From positions 930,001 to 994,000 of the forward strand of contig OZ242212.1 of NCBI GenBank assembly GCA_965206355.1: DNA of 64,000 nucleotides, read 5' to 3'. Under the pieces are notes generated by a model. That model had not been told where the DNA came from. It did not search any database and saw only the letters and a list, made by a program, of their open reading frames with translations. Numbering within the stretch: position 1 is the stretch's first letter; each line of letters opens with the position of its first letter. This DNA is from Spongiihabitans sp965206355 (GTDB lineage Bacteria > Pseudomonadota > Gammaproteobacteria > Arenicellales > Poriferihabitantaceae). Positions 26,802 to 34,635 of the stretch are shown in pieces. Position numbers and translations under genes: made by a program.

Positions 26802-28859
26802 CTATTCGTCAAAATACCACTGCGCACCGCGGTAAGGGTAAGTGCGGTAGTATTCATAAGAGCTAGTCTTAAACTCGGGAAAGTTTTTCAATGCGTTACG
26901 GTGATAGATCGGAGCAGGCACTTGTGCGGTGCCGATAAACAGCAGGTTGCTCACCATATTCTCAACCATTCTGGCACCCAGAGTATTTGATTCGGGTGAG
27001 CCAACGGTTGCAGACTGGAACGCATTGATATCTTCAATGAGCTGTTTGACATAGGCGGGTGGTTTTACGCCGTTAGCTCCATCTGAATCAACATATTCGG
27101 CCCACAACATGCCGGTACGATGACCGAAGTAGTTTTCAAACGGCGGCACCCAAAGCTCATTATTGCCCAAAATAATCGCCAGAGGCTGGCTTTTACGCCA
27201 CATACCGACATCCAGCGCATTAGAAGATTGCGCTGAACGGTATTCGTCAGGGGTAACTTCCTTGACTGTTGTGCGGATACCGACATTCGACCAATGTTGA
27301 CCAGCAAGTTCGACCACCGTACCAGAAATACCTTGAGTGGAAAATTGCAGATTGAGGACGATTTTATCGCCGTTAGGTAGTTCGCGAAAACCATCGCCAT
27401 CGGTATCCACCATGCCGATTTGGTCGAGCAAAGATTTCGCCATGTCGGGGTCAAATTGAATCATGTGATTTTCCCACCCCGCATCAACGAAATCGGGTGT
27501 CGGGGAAAAACCGATATATTGTTTCGGTTTGCCCAGACCGAGAAAGGCAACTTCATTGATCTCGTCACGGTTTAATGCCACCGACATCGCCTGACGGAAG
27601 CGTAGGTCGCCGAAGACTTTGCGTTTTTCCAGATCTGCGGAGGTTACGTTAAACGAGAAACTGGGGATGATGATGTCAGGACGCAAATCGACGCTATAGT
27701 TGCCACTTTCACGATTATCAAGCAGCAGGGGTGCCGCAGATAATTGTACCGACTGCGATTTATAATCTGTTTCACCGTTCACCAGTTTCAGAATGCGAAC
27801 TTCGTTATCGTTGATATAGACTTCATCTTGCTCACCGATATAAGGGAGCTGATTGCCCTGCGTGTCCACCATGTGGAAATAAGGATTGGCGACCAGATGA
27901 CGACCTTCGGTGGTGTCGGTTACTGTGATATGACTTTCCAGTGTCGGAATAACGTCTGCGGGTAAGTTGGCGACTCTATCCGGGGCGTTCAACAAAGGCG
28001 ACGGGGTATCGGTCCAATCTGAATTGCCAAAGTAAGCCTTGATGACGGCAAGACCATTATCAAAACCTGCCGCCTGTGCCAGTGCATCTGCTTCAGGATT
28101 GATGTCGGGATGAAATTTGCCGAGAAAGTGCTTGGGTTGGAATCCCTGGGCAAACGAAATGGCAAAGTGATTCAGCAATCCCGGTTTCGGTGCCGGCAAG
28201 TTAAAACGCACGGTTTGTGGATCAATTACATCAACGGTCATCGTTTTTCCACCAACCAGCACATAGTCTTTGGGCTTTTCAATGATTTTCGAATCAAGAG
28301 CGGTATTGTCGTGCCAAAACTTAACATCGTCTGCGGTAAAAGCTACGCCATCGGACCATTTATGACCTTTGCGAAGGAAAAAGGTGAGTTGAGTGAAATC
28401 ATCATTCCACTCCCAACCCTTGGCGATGTTAGGCACAATGGTTGCCAGATCATCGGCATAACGCACCAGATTGACGTGTCGTATTGAGAGGAAGTCTGAT
28501 GTGCCTGCTTCAGTCGCATTCGACAATGCGTCAAGCGTTCCACCATACTTGCCAATGGCATTATAAGGTGCGACCACCAGCGGTTCTTCTGGTAGGCGAT
28601 CTGCGACAGGCGGTAATGCTGGATTGCCACGAATGCGCGTGTTGTAATCGGCGATTCTTGGGTGTTCGCTGAACGACAGCGTGCAGTTTGCCAGAGCTTG
28701 AAATTTAGATAATTCGTATTGCTGCGGGAATGCCCCCGCTGCCACACCTTTAGAATCGTCAACGGTAACCGCTGGGCATGGTGCCGCTTGTGCGCTACCA
28801 ACCAGAAGGAATAGTATGATTCCTCTTCTCCAGATAACAGATAGTATCAATCGTTTCAT
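26802..28859 (-). CDS. Peptide ABC transporter substrate-binding protein (SBP_bac_5)
   Basis: Periplasmic binding protein of 685 residues, in the size range of family 5 solute receptors. A signal peptide is evident (basic start MKRLILSVIWRRG, hydrophobic core, cleavage after SAQAA). The body carries family patterns such as LTFFLRKGHKWSDGVAFTAD with DVKFWHD, and RFRQAMSVALNRDEINEV. It is first in the minus-strand operon for the two permeases and two ATPases. The ligand is likely a peptide or peptide-like molecule. The permease type recalls the Yej system, but the exact substrate is not evident. Confidence 0.9.
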   Translation of the reverse strand: MKRLILSVIWRRGIILFLLVGSAQAAPCPAVTVDDSKGVAAGAFPQQYELSKFQALANCTLSFSEHPRIADYNTRIRGNPALPPVADRLPEEPLVVAPYNAIGKYGGTLDALSNATEAGTSDFLSIRHVNLVRYADDLATIVPNIAKGWEWNDDFTQLTFFLRKGHKWSDGVAFTADDVKFWHDNTALDSKIIEKPKDYVLVGGKTMTVDVIDPQTVRFNLPAPKPGLLNHFAISFAQGFQPKHFLGKFHPDINPEADALAQAAGFDNGLAVIKAYFGNSDWTDTPSPLLNAPDRVANLPADVIPTLESHITVTDTTEGRHLVANPYFHMVDTQGNQLPYIGEQDEVYINDNEVRILKLVNGETDYKSQSVQLSAAPLLLDNRESGNYSVDLRPDIIIPSFSFNVTSADLEKRKVFGDLRFRQAMSVALNRDEINEVAFLGLGKPKQYIGFSPTPDFVDAGWENHMIQFDPDMAKSLLDQIGMVDTDGDGFRELPNGDKIVLNLQFSTQGISGTVVELAGQHWSNVGIRTTVKEVTPDEYRSAQSSNALDVGMWRKSQPLAIILGNNELWVPPFENYFGHRTGMLWAEYVDSDGANGVKPPAYVKQLIEDINAFQSATVGSPESNTLGARMVENMVSNLLFIGTAQVPAPIYHRNALKNFPEFKTSSYEYYRTYPYRGAQWYFDE

Positions 28860-29015
28860 TTGCTATTCTCCAGTTTGTTAAAAAGTAATATTGTTGATGT
28901 CAAACCACTACATCAATCGAGTGCACTGTCAGAGTGTCCTGACTGTTCGTTAATAACACATTCGCCCGCTAGAAGCGACATTTTTTGTCTTGATTGGAAC
29001 AATTGCAATCACTTT
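28860..29015. promoter_or_regulatory. Upstream region of the peptide transporter operon
   Basis: About 156 AT-rich bases upstream of the binding-protein start. It must hold the operon promoter on the minus strand, but no box pair stands out clearly enough to mark. Confidence 0.3.
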
Positions 29016-29183
29016 CTAGCGCATTTTGAATGATGCAAAAATGCCAATGTATTGCAAAGTATCATCGCGATGTTGCACTCGGCCACGCAAGTTAAAGTCA
29101 TTGTTACCATCAACGGCAAGCCCTAGATTGGTAGATTTATCAGCAACCAGCACATTGATAATCATTGCTTCAGGCGATGCCAG
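29016..29183 (-). pseudogene. C-terminal fragment of an unrecognised, possibly outer-membrane, protein
   Basis: An open stretch of 55 codons, bounded upstream by a stop, ends NLGLAVDGNNDFNLRGRVQH then RDDTLQYIGIFASFKMR. The alternating hydrophobic pattern of the last 14 residues resembles a final beta-strand of an outer-membrane barrel. The frame has no start and no ribosome site. I do not recognise the family. It is probably the tail of a deleted gene. Confidence 0.4.
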
Positions 29184-29228
29184 TCAGGCGGCGTTGAATG
29201 TCATTAGTTTACTCCAAAATGAGGCTGC

Positions 29229-29258
29229 AAGGACATTGAAGGACATTGAAGGACATTA
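29229..29258. repeat. 10-bp tandem repeat, three units
   Basis: AGGACATTGA-type units run head to tail in the spacer after the ligase gene. A short slippage repeat with no coding role seen. Confidence 0.6.
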
Positions 29259-29359
29259 TATGCCTGTTTTTCGGGCTTTTTCAGGTCTTTTTCTTAAAAC
29301 TACAGTGCGGATGTATGACATTATTAGCCGACTGTCGTCACCCATAGGGCAGTGCTTGT

Positions 29360-30268
29360 TCATTTTCGAACACGCATAAACACCGGGAAGCGTGGCTTAC
29401 CTTTTTTGGTTAAACCGTAGTACTTAAAGGTGATGGTGCTGCCAACAGGGGGTGGTTGTATCCGCATTGCATCGCTGAAGCCAGAACCAATTTTCAGCAA
29501 ACGTTCGCCGGCTATCGGCTCGGTCATGGCGCAACTTATGCTACCCATTTTGCCAGTATATTTACCTTTGCCCGGCAGTATCGCCCGTACCACGCATTCA
29601 CTATCAAGATATTTTTTGACTTTTAGGGCAGAAGATAATCGACCAGTCTGATAGGGCGTAAGCGGGTTTCGTAGCACTGCCCCCTCGCCACCACCGGCAC
29701 TGATTTGTGCTAGAAACTGTTGCAGTTTTGATTTGGAACGGACTCGGGTTTGTGGAATAATTTTCAGGTGGTTACTCGGATGGTGTTGTAGATAATCACC
29801 CAAAACAGCCAGCCGTTGCAGCAAACCACCTGCTTGATCAGGCACTTCAAAAATGTTGTAACTGACCTGCATCCAGCGATTATCCGGTTTTTTACGGCGT
29901 ACAATAGAGCTGATATTTTCAAAATCGGCACGTTTTGTCCATAACTCGCCATCCAGCGCAAATGGCGGAAAATCCCGTACAAACCAGTGTGGTGCATGTA
30001 GTACCTTACCACCCCGACTCAGCAGTTGTTTGCCATCCCAGAGTCCTCGCACCCCATCCAGTTTCTCGCTCATCACCCAGCCGACCACATCTTGTGAACC
30101 ATCATAGGTTTTAAGCAAAAACAGATCCGGTTTTGCTGTCGGCTGTTGTGCCTGCAGCGGCGTCTGCGACAACAATAAGACGACAGCGAGCAGCTTAACT
30201 GCCGCTGATGTTTTTTTATAACAGGTAAGGTTTGATGTAATTTCCTTTGATATGATTCCATTCTTCAT
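29360..30268 (-). CDS. Secreted ATP-dependent DNA ligase, LigE type
   Basis: Minimal ATP-dependent DNA ligase of 302 residues. The nucleotidyltransferase motifs are visible: motif I SEKLDGVRG with the adenylated lysine at residue 69, motif III LDGELW, motif IV EGAVLR and motif V ALKVKKY, then a short OB domain. The first 42 residues contain a hydrophobic core (VKLLAVVLLLSQTPLQAQ) typical of a signal peptide, so the enzyme should work in the periplasm, as known for LigE of Neisseria and Haemophilus. A role in joining DNA during uptake or in extracellular DNA has been proposed for that group. No competence gene is in the window. Confidence 0.88.
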   Translation of the reverse strand: MKNGIISKEITSNLTCYKKTSAAVKLLAVVLLLSQTPLQAQQPTAKPDLFLLKTYDGSQDVVGWVMSEKLDGVRGLWDGKQLLSRGGKVLHAPHWFVRDFPPFALDGELWTKRADFENISSIVRRKKPDNRWMQVSYNIFEVPDQAGGLLQRLAVLGDYLQHHPSNHLKIIPQTRVRSKSKLQQFLAQISAGGGEGAVLRNPLTPYQTGRLSSALKVKKYLDSECVVRAILPGKGKYTGKMGSISCAMTEPIAGERLLKIGSGFSDAMRIQPPPVGSTITFKYYGLTKKGKPRFPVFMRVRK

Positions 30269-30303
30269 GTTTAATTCTCCATCTAATGAATAAGGTTCCT
30301 TTT

Positions 30304-30317
30304 TGCAACAAGTTGCA
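30304..30317. promoter_or_regulatory. 14-bp palindrome between the ligase and tusD
   Basis: TGCAAC-AA-GTTGCA is a perfect 6-bp inverted repeat in the divergent promoter region. It could be an operator for an unknown dimeric regulator. No second copy was found nearby. Confidence 0.3.
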
Positions 30318-30395
30318 GTAGGCTACATTATAGCTTACCAATCTTATCAGTCAACCAATCACCTGTCGCTGACGCTAACAACAGTAGAACTTCCA

Positions 30396-30788
30396 ATGAA
30401 ATTCGCTATCGTAATCAACGAGGGCCCATACCAGCATCAGGCATCGGATACGGCATACCACTTCAGCAAAGCGGTGCTGGCAGCCGGGCATGAGATCGTG
30501 CGTATTTTTTATTATCATGATGGTGTCAACAATGGCACTAACCTTGCCACGCCGCCAGGCGATGATCGTAATATTATGAAACGTTGGTCGGCATTGTCGA
30601 AGAAATATGAGCTTGATTTGGTGATTTGTGTGGCAGCGGCGCAACGACGGGGAATCGTTGATGCCGATGCTGCCAAAGATAACGGCAAGCAGGCGCACAA
30701 CCTTGCCGAAGGTTTTCGCATATCGGGTTTAGGGCAATTGATTGATGTCGGGATTGAAGCCGACCGTTTACTGGTGTTTGGCGACTAA
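30396..30788 (+). CDS. tusD: Sulfur-relay protein TusD/DsrE
   Basis: Protein of 130 residues of the DsrE family. TusD is part of the TusBCD complex that receives persulfide sulfur from TusA and hands it to TusE for 2-thiolation of tRNA wobble uridine. In sulfur oxidisers the DsrEFH version serves dissimilatory sulfur metabolism. It begins MKFAIVINEGPYQHQASDTA, and the active cysteine lies in LVICVAAAQRRGI, the expected position near 78. I start at ATG 30396, which matches family length. The 93-base upstream extension is not credible. It is first of the four-gene set tusD-tusC-tusB-dsrC. Confidence 0.92.
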   Translation: MKFAIVINEGPYQHQASDTAYHFSKAVLAAGHEIVRIFYYHDGVNNGTNLATPPGDDRNIMKRWSALSKKYELDLVICVAAAQRRGIVDADAAKDNGKQAHNLAEGFRISGLGQLIDVGIEADRLLVFGD

Positions 30789-30822
30789 TAACAACAGCAG
30801 GCGAATTCACAGCGCGATTAAA

Positions 30823-31230
30823 ATGAGTACAATCAAGAAATTTATGTATATTAACCGTAGTGCGCCCTATGGTTCTATTTATGCTTTGGAGGGGCTGGAA
30901 GTAGCATTGGTTGGGGCGGCATTTGATCAGGATGTGTCGATGGCATTCATTGATGACGGCGTGTTTCTGCTGAAAAAAGGACAAGACCCTTCAATCTCCG
31001 CAATGAAGAATTTTTCGCTGGCATACGCCGCTTTAGGTGACCACGATATTACCCGCTTGTATGTGGAGAAAGCCTCTTTACAGGCGCGTGGCTTGAGTGC
31101 TGCCGATCTTATGCCGTTGACCCATGAGGATGAAGATGACGGCTATCGGCAAAAGTCGTCGATTCATCTGCTTGACAGTGAACAGCTCGCAGATATTATC
31201 GCCGAACAGGATGTGCTGCTGAATTTTTAG
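30823..31230 (+). CDS. tusC: Sulfur-relay protein TusC/DsrF
   Basis: Protein of 135 residues, second member of the TusBCD (DsrEFH) hexamer. It shows the family start MSTIKKFMYINRSAPYGSIY, the central LEGLEVALVGAAFDQDVSMA and FIDDGVFLLKKGQD. The start at ATG 30823, 34 bases after tusD, gives the usual length. TusC mainly forms part of the interaction surface; the sulfur-carrying cysteine is in TusD. Confidence 0.9.
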   Translation: MSTIKKFMYINRSAPYGSIYALEGLEVALVGAAFDQDVSMAFIDDGVFLLKKGQDPSISAMKNFSLAYAALGDHDITRLYVEKASLQARGLSAADLMPLTHEDEDDGYRQKSSIHLLDSEQLADIIAEQDVLLNF

Positions 31231-31261
31231 CCTGATTTTTAATCATAGCCAGCGTGTTCAA

Positions 31262-31564
31262 ATGTTGCATACCGTCAATAAATCACCCTTTGCCAAGAAC
31301 AGTTTTCATACCAGTTTGCGGTTGGCGCAACCGGGCAGTGATATTTTGCTGATTGAAGATGCGGTTTATGCCGCCTTGCAAAATTCGCAGATCGAAGAAG
31401 AGGTCAAACAGGCAGTGTCAAAGCACAGTATCTACGTTCTTGAACCGGATCTGATGGCAAGAGGACTGCACCCGAGCCGTCTCATTGCTGGCATTCAGCT
31501 CGTCGGATACGCGGGTTTTGTTGATCTCGCTGTGAAAAATGACAAAATCCAATCTTGGTTATAG
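31262..31564 (+). CDS. tusB: Sulfur-relay protein TusB/DsrH
   Basis: Protein of 100 residues, third subunit of the TusBCD complex. It begins MLHTVNKSPFAKNSF, and has SDILLIEDAVYAAL and the YVLEPDLMARGL stretch typical of the DsrH family. There is no cysteine at the position that carries one in DsrH of sulfur oxidisers, which is closer to the Tus type. It starts 31 bases after tusC. Weak conservation is normal for this subunit, and the gene order supports the call. Confidence 0.87.
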   Translation: MLHTVNKSPFAKNSFHTSLRLAQPGSDILLIEDAVYAALQNSQIEEEVKQAVSKHSIYVLEPDLMARGLHPSRLIAGIQLVGYAGFVDLAVKNDKIQSWL

Positions 31565-31605
31565 TGGCCCGCGGTTACGAGTATAATAACGCTATTTTTT
31601 TGCAG

Positions 31606-31633
31606 GCAATACGATGACAGCAATACGATGACA
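31606..31633 (+). repeat. 14-bp tandem duplication over the dsrC/tusE start
   Basis: GCAATACGATGACA occurs twice head to tail and so doubles the ATG. The first ATG (31614) runs into a TGA after five codons. Only the second (31628) opens the gene. Confidence 0.9.
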
Positions 31634-31966
31634 GCGGGTATTAAATTCAACGGTCGTACTTACGATACCGATGAATCGGGTTATCTCGCTAACCGCTCCG
31701 ATTGGAGTCCGGCGCTTGCTACTTATATGGCGAAACTTGATGATTGTGATTTAGATGAGAACCATTGGCAGGTCATCAATATTCTGCGTGAGTATTATGA
31801 TCAATATCAAATCGCACCAGCGGTTCGGGTGTTGACCAAATCTATTGCTAATAAACTGGGTAAAGAGAAAGGCAACAGTAAATATCTCTATCAATTATTT
31901 CCGTATGGCCCGGCTAAACAGGCGTGTAAATATGCCGGATTGCCCAAGCCTACCGGTTGTGTATAA
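31628..31966 (+). CDS. tusE: DsrC/TusE-family sulfur carrier with two C-terminal cysteines
   Basis: Protein of 112 residues that accepts sulfur from TusBCD/DsrEFH on its C-terminal arm. The arm reads KQACKYAGLPKPTGCV, with cysteines at residues 100 and 111 (C-X10-C). Enterobacterial TusE keeps only the last cysteine. True DsrC proteins, which form a trisulfide with dissimilatory sulfite reductase, have both, so this one has the full redox pair. No dsrAB is present here. A TATAAT hexamer at 31582-31587 in the 63-base gap suggests it may also have its own promoter. Whether it works in tRNA thiolation, sulfur oxidation or redox sensing cannot be told. Confidence 0.9.
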   Translation: MTAGIKFNGRTYDTDESGYLANRSDWSPALATYMAKLDDCDLDENHWQVINILREYYDQYQIAPAVRVLTKSIANKLGKEKGNSKYLYQLFPYGPAKQACKYAGLPKPTGCV

Positions 31967-31979
31967 CGTCCGTTTGTAA

Positions 31980-32774
31980 TCAGCCGGATTTGTTCCACGG
32001 CGGTGGCTTTTTCTCAAAAAAACCACCGATACCAGCGATGGCTTCCTCACTCTCCCAAGCATCTGCCAGAGCCTGTGTGGTGTAGTGCCGATTCTCCTGC
32101 GTGGTTTGTTGACTGACGGTGCGTAGTAATTGTTTGGTCATGGCAATCGCAGCCGGGGCACAGGCGAGACAGTTTTGTAGCTCATTTTCTATTTTTTGGT
32201 CAAACTCGGCGACTGCCACTGTCTCATGGATTAACCCAAATTGAACGGCTTGGTTAGCATCAAAGACAGTGCCGTTCAATAATAGTCGCCGCGCATTGCC
32301 AAGCCCGATTCGCACAATCAAATACGGGGAAATATTAGCAGGAACCAGCCCTAGACGGGTTTCGCTTAACGAAAATCGTGCGCTGGACACGGCTATGGCA
32401 ACATCACAAACGGCAATCAGTCCAACTCCTCCGGCGTAGGCATTGCCATTAACCCGAGCGATGGTAATTTTGTTCAACCTGTCCAACGCTCGCAGAGTAT
32501 CTGCCAGCACACGGCTTTCGCCGATTCGTTGTTCACGGCTACGGGCGAAGTTTTGTTTCATCCACTGCAAATCGGCCCCTGCCGAAAAACTTTTGTCCCC
32601 GGCAGCCGTCAAAACGACCGCTCTGATAGTGTTATCCTTGCTAATCACCGTACAGGCATCGCCCAACTCTCGCATCATCCGACTCGCCATCGCATTATGC
32701 TTGTGTGGGCGGTTCAGGGTGAGCCATGCCACGCCCCGTTGATCTGTTTTAAGGGTTATGTCGACGTAGTTCAT
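31980..32774 (-). CDS. liuC: Enoyl-CoA hydratase family, probable methylglutaconyl-CoA hydratase
   Basis: Crotonase-fold enzyme of 264 residues. Oxyanion-hole segments SAGADLQWMK and NAYAGGVGLIAVCDVAIA, and the acidic residue of LSETRLGLVPANISPYLI, match the methylglutaconyl-CoA hydratase branch (AUH/LiuC). That enzyme adds water to 3-methylglutaconyl-CoA to give HMG-CoA. Its place beside isovaleryl-CoA dehydrogenase, methylcrotonyl-CoA carboxylase and HMG-CoA lyase supports this strongly. It is on the opposite strand from those and converges with dsrC across 13 bases. Confidence 0.85.
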   Translation of the reverse strand: MNYVDITLKTDQRGVAWLTLNRPHKHNAMASRMMRELGDACTVISKDNTIRAVVLTAAGDKSFSAGADLQWMKQNFARSREQRIGESRVLADTLRALDRLNKITIARVNGNAYAGGVGLIAVCDVAIAVSSARFSLSETRLGLVPANISPYLIVRIGLGNARRLLLNGTVFDANQAVQFGLIHETVAVAEFDQKIENELQNCLACAPAAIAMTKQLLRTVSQQTTQENRHYTTQALADAWESEEAIAGIGGFFEKKPPPWNKSG

Positions 32775-32880
32775 ATGGGGGAATTTGGCGCGTTAGCAGT
32801 AATAGAGCTGTCCGGATAATTAGCACATAAATTGTCCGCTTTGAATAACGTGGGTGATGGCATGTTTGACACAGGATGAA

Positions 32881-33789
32881 TTATTGATACTGTCTGATAT
32901 CTTCTATGACCAACCCGTCATTGGTGATGGTGTTCGGTGATAGCAAAGTAACTTCTCCACGCACCTTACACAGAGCTTTAACGCTCTTTTTAATCGCCTG
33001 CTTCAGTGCGGCGGATGGGGTAGTCGTTTCACATGGTAAGGTCATTCGATCATTATGATCGTGTTCATCAATAAGCAGTCGGGCTTTGATCATTTCCGGA
33101 TGGCGTTTTTTTATATTATCTATCTGCTCAGGATGAATGAACATACCGCGCATCTTCGCTGTCTGATCAGCCCGACCCATCCAGCCGACTATACGGCGGT
33201 TGTTGCGACCACAGTCGTTGGTGCTGGAAGTATAGAGAAAGATACTGACATCACTGCCCGCGTTTTTTGCGATTTTATTTTCCAGAAATCTGGGATTTTC
33301 CTGTGCAAATTGATGACCCAATTGCTGCACAACGGCAAAATCGTGTAGCGGTGCCCGCTCATAATTGCCGAGACCGCGATCATCATCAAAAATGACGTGC
33401 TTGAGTACGATGCCATTATCCATAATCTTCAGCACTTTATCAATTTGTTCCTGATCTTCGGCAAGTACGAATTTTGTTTCGACGTGCTCAAACACATATT
33501 GCATCTCCAGCACCACCGAATCAGCGTAAAGCGGCACTGGAATTCCGCCCAGACATTGTGCTGCCGCAATGCCCCAATACAAGCGCGGACGATTGTTACC
33601 GACAATGGCGAGTTTATCGCCACGCTTAAATCTCAATGTTGCGAATTCGTAGAAGCAAGCAAACACCTCCTCTTTCATTTCTCGCCAAGTCCAAGTTTGC
33701 CAAATCCCCAAATCTTTTTCACGAATAGCAGGCCGATTAGCAAATCGCTCAGCATTAAACATCAACAACTTTGGGGACGTATCGTGCAA
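32881..33789 (-). pseudogene. Long-chain acyl-CoA ligase with a large internal deletion
   Basis: Open frame of 302 codons, half of the family's roughly 640. The N-terminal part (FANRPAIREKDLGIWQTWTW and VGNNRPRLYWGIAAAQCLGG) runs normally up to the ATP-binding core SIFLYTSST. It then jumps at once to the C-terminal GWMGRADQTAKMRGMFIHPE. Everything between, including the TGTTGKPK loop and the adenylate-binding motifs, is missing, yet the frame stays open. The product could not activate fatty acids. It lies 28 bases from a 139-bp element and was probably part of the leucine/acyl-CoA gene set. Confidence 0.85.
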
Positions 33790-33817
33790 GTTTGTTTATG
33801 ACCTCAGTTTGTTATAA

Positions 33818-33956
33818 GAGACCTTTGCACGAAAGCCATTTCACCTGCATGCTGCGTTAAAATCGTACTCAATCGGTCATTTATAAGCATAAACTCCCTC
33901 ATTCCGTGCGTTTTTGCCTTGCCTGAAAGCGAAATCATCTTCCGTGCAAAGGTCTC
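33818..33956 (-). mobile_element. 139-bp inverted-repeat element, copy 5
   Basis: Reverse orientation, flanked by a perfect direct repeat TATAA (33813-33817 and 33957-33961). It lies 28 bases upstream of the start of the deleted acyl-CoA ligase gene. It is one base different from copy 4. Confidence 0.92.
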
Positions 33957-34077
33957 TATAAGTATGTTGATACCCGAGAATCTCACCTCATATTGACACG
34001 GGTAGATTTATTTCGATATAAATTTATGGGGCTGACCCAGATATTGATAAGCTTTGCTACAAGTAGGTGAACAAATT

Positions 34078-34485
34078 TCATGTCTGTTGAGGCGGGATGG
34101 AGTACGTTGCGGTAGCATGGGCGACTGGTATATCCATGCCAGCGAAATAGATAAAAACCTCGCCGATGACCAGTCGTTTCCCGACTTTAAGGAGCTTGCT
34201 CTCAGCAATGATGTCTTTATCCGCTACTGGTTTGCGTAGAAAATGAATATTCAGGTTGGCGGTTACTGTCAAAGTAACTTCACCGAGTTTGCCGAGGATG
34301 GCAACATATATGGCGCAATCTGCAATCATCATCAATGTCGGACCGGATACCGTTTCGCCCAGTCGCAAATGCTCGTGTCCGATGGGGTGCTGTAATTTAG
34401 ATGTTCCCGCGCCAGCCTCCTCGACGATGCAATGGTTTGCTGGAAATTCATTGGCGAGAAACGCACGCATTTGATGCAGATTCAT
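34078..34485 (-). CDS. PaaI-type acyl-CoA thioesterase (hotdog fold)
   Basis: Protein of 135 residues with the hotdog pattern of PaaI/4HBT thioesterases. It has a central helix region SGPTLMMIADCAIYVAILGK followed by strands VTLTVTANLNIHFLRK and ADKDIIAESKLLKVGKRLVI with GEVFIYF. These enzymes cleave acyl-CoA to acid and CoA, often to free CoA trapped in catabolism. It is divergent from liuA with about 150 bases between, so the two may share regulation. Substrate is not evident. Confidence 0.8.
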   Translation of the reverse strand: MNLHQMRAFLANEFPANHCIVEEAGAGTSKLQHPIGHEHLRLGETVSGPTLMMIADCAIYVAILGKLGEVTLTVTANLNIHFLRKPVADKDIIAESKLLKVGKRLVIGEVFIYFAGMDIPVAHATATYSIPPQQT

Positions 34486-34548
34486 GATTTTTGTTGTGCT
34501 TTTGGTTTGTTGTCCTTTGATAGAGTGGTAAAGTGAATGATCAGAGGC

Positions 34549-34569
34549 TATAATTGACGTTCACGCTAA
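34549..34569 (+). promoter_or_regulatory. -10 box and possible LiuR-type operator upstream of liuA
   Basis: TATAAT (34549-34554) runs into TTGACGTTCACGCTAA (34554-34569). I recall the MerR-family regulator LiuR binding an ACGT-bearing palindrome upstream of leucine-degradation genes, close to TTGACGTTNACGTNAA. That is from memory and unverified. The match and the gene context agree, but placement after the -10 box is unusual for a MerR activator, so this is a proposal. Confidence 0.35.
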
Positions 34570-34635
34570 CGTAATGCAAGACACCATCGGTCATTATAAA
34601 CCATTGTGAATTTTTTTTTGCAACACCAAATAACC

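Noticed and set aside
29026..29379. Plus-strand frame of 117 codons opposite the orphan fragment
   Set aside because: Low-complexity composition, no family resemblance, and it overlaps the end of the ligase gene on the other strand.
34026..34050. GGGGCTGACCCAGAT resembling an IS1595-type terminal repeat
   Set aside because: The match is partial and no transposase remnant or second end is nearby.
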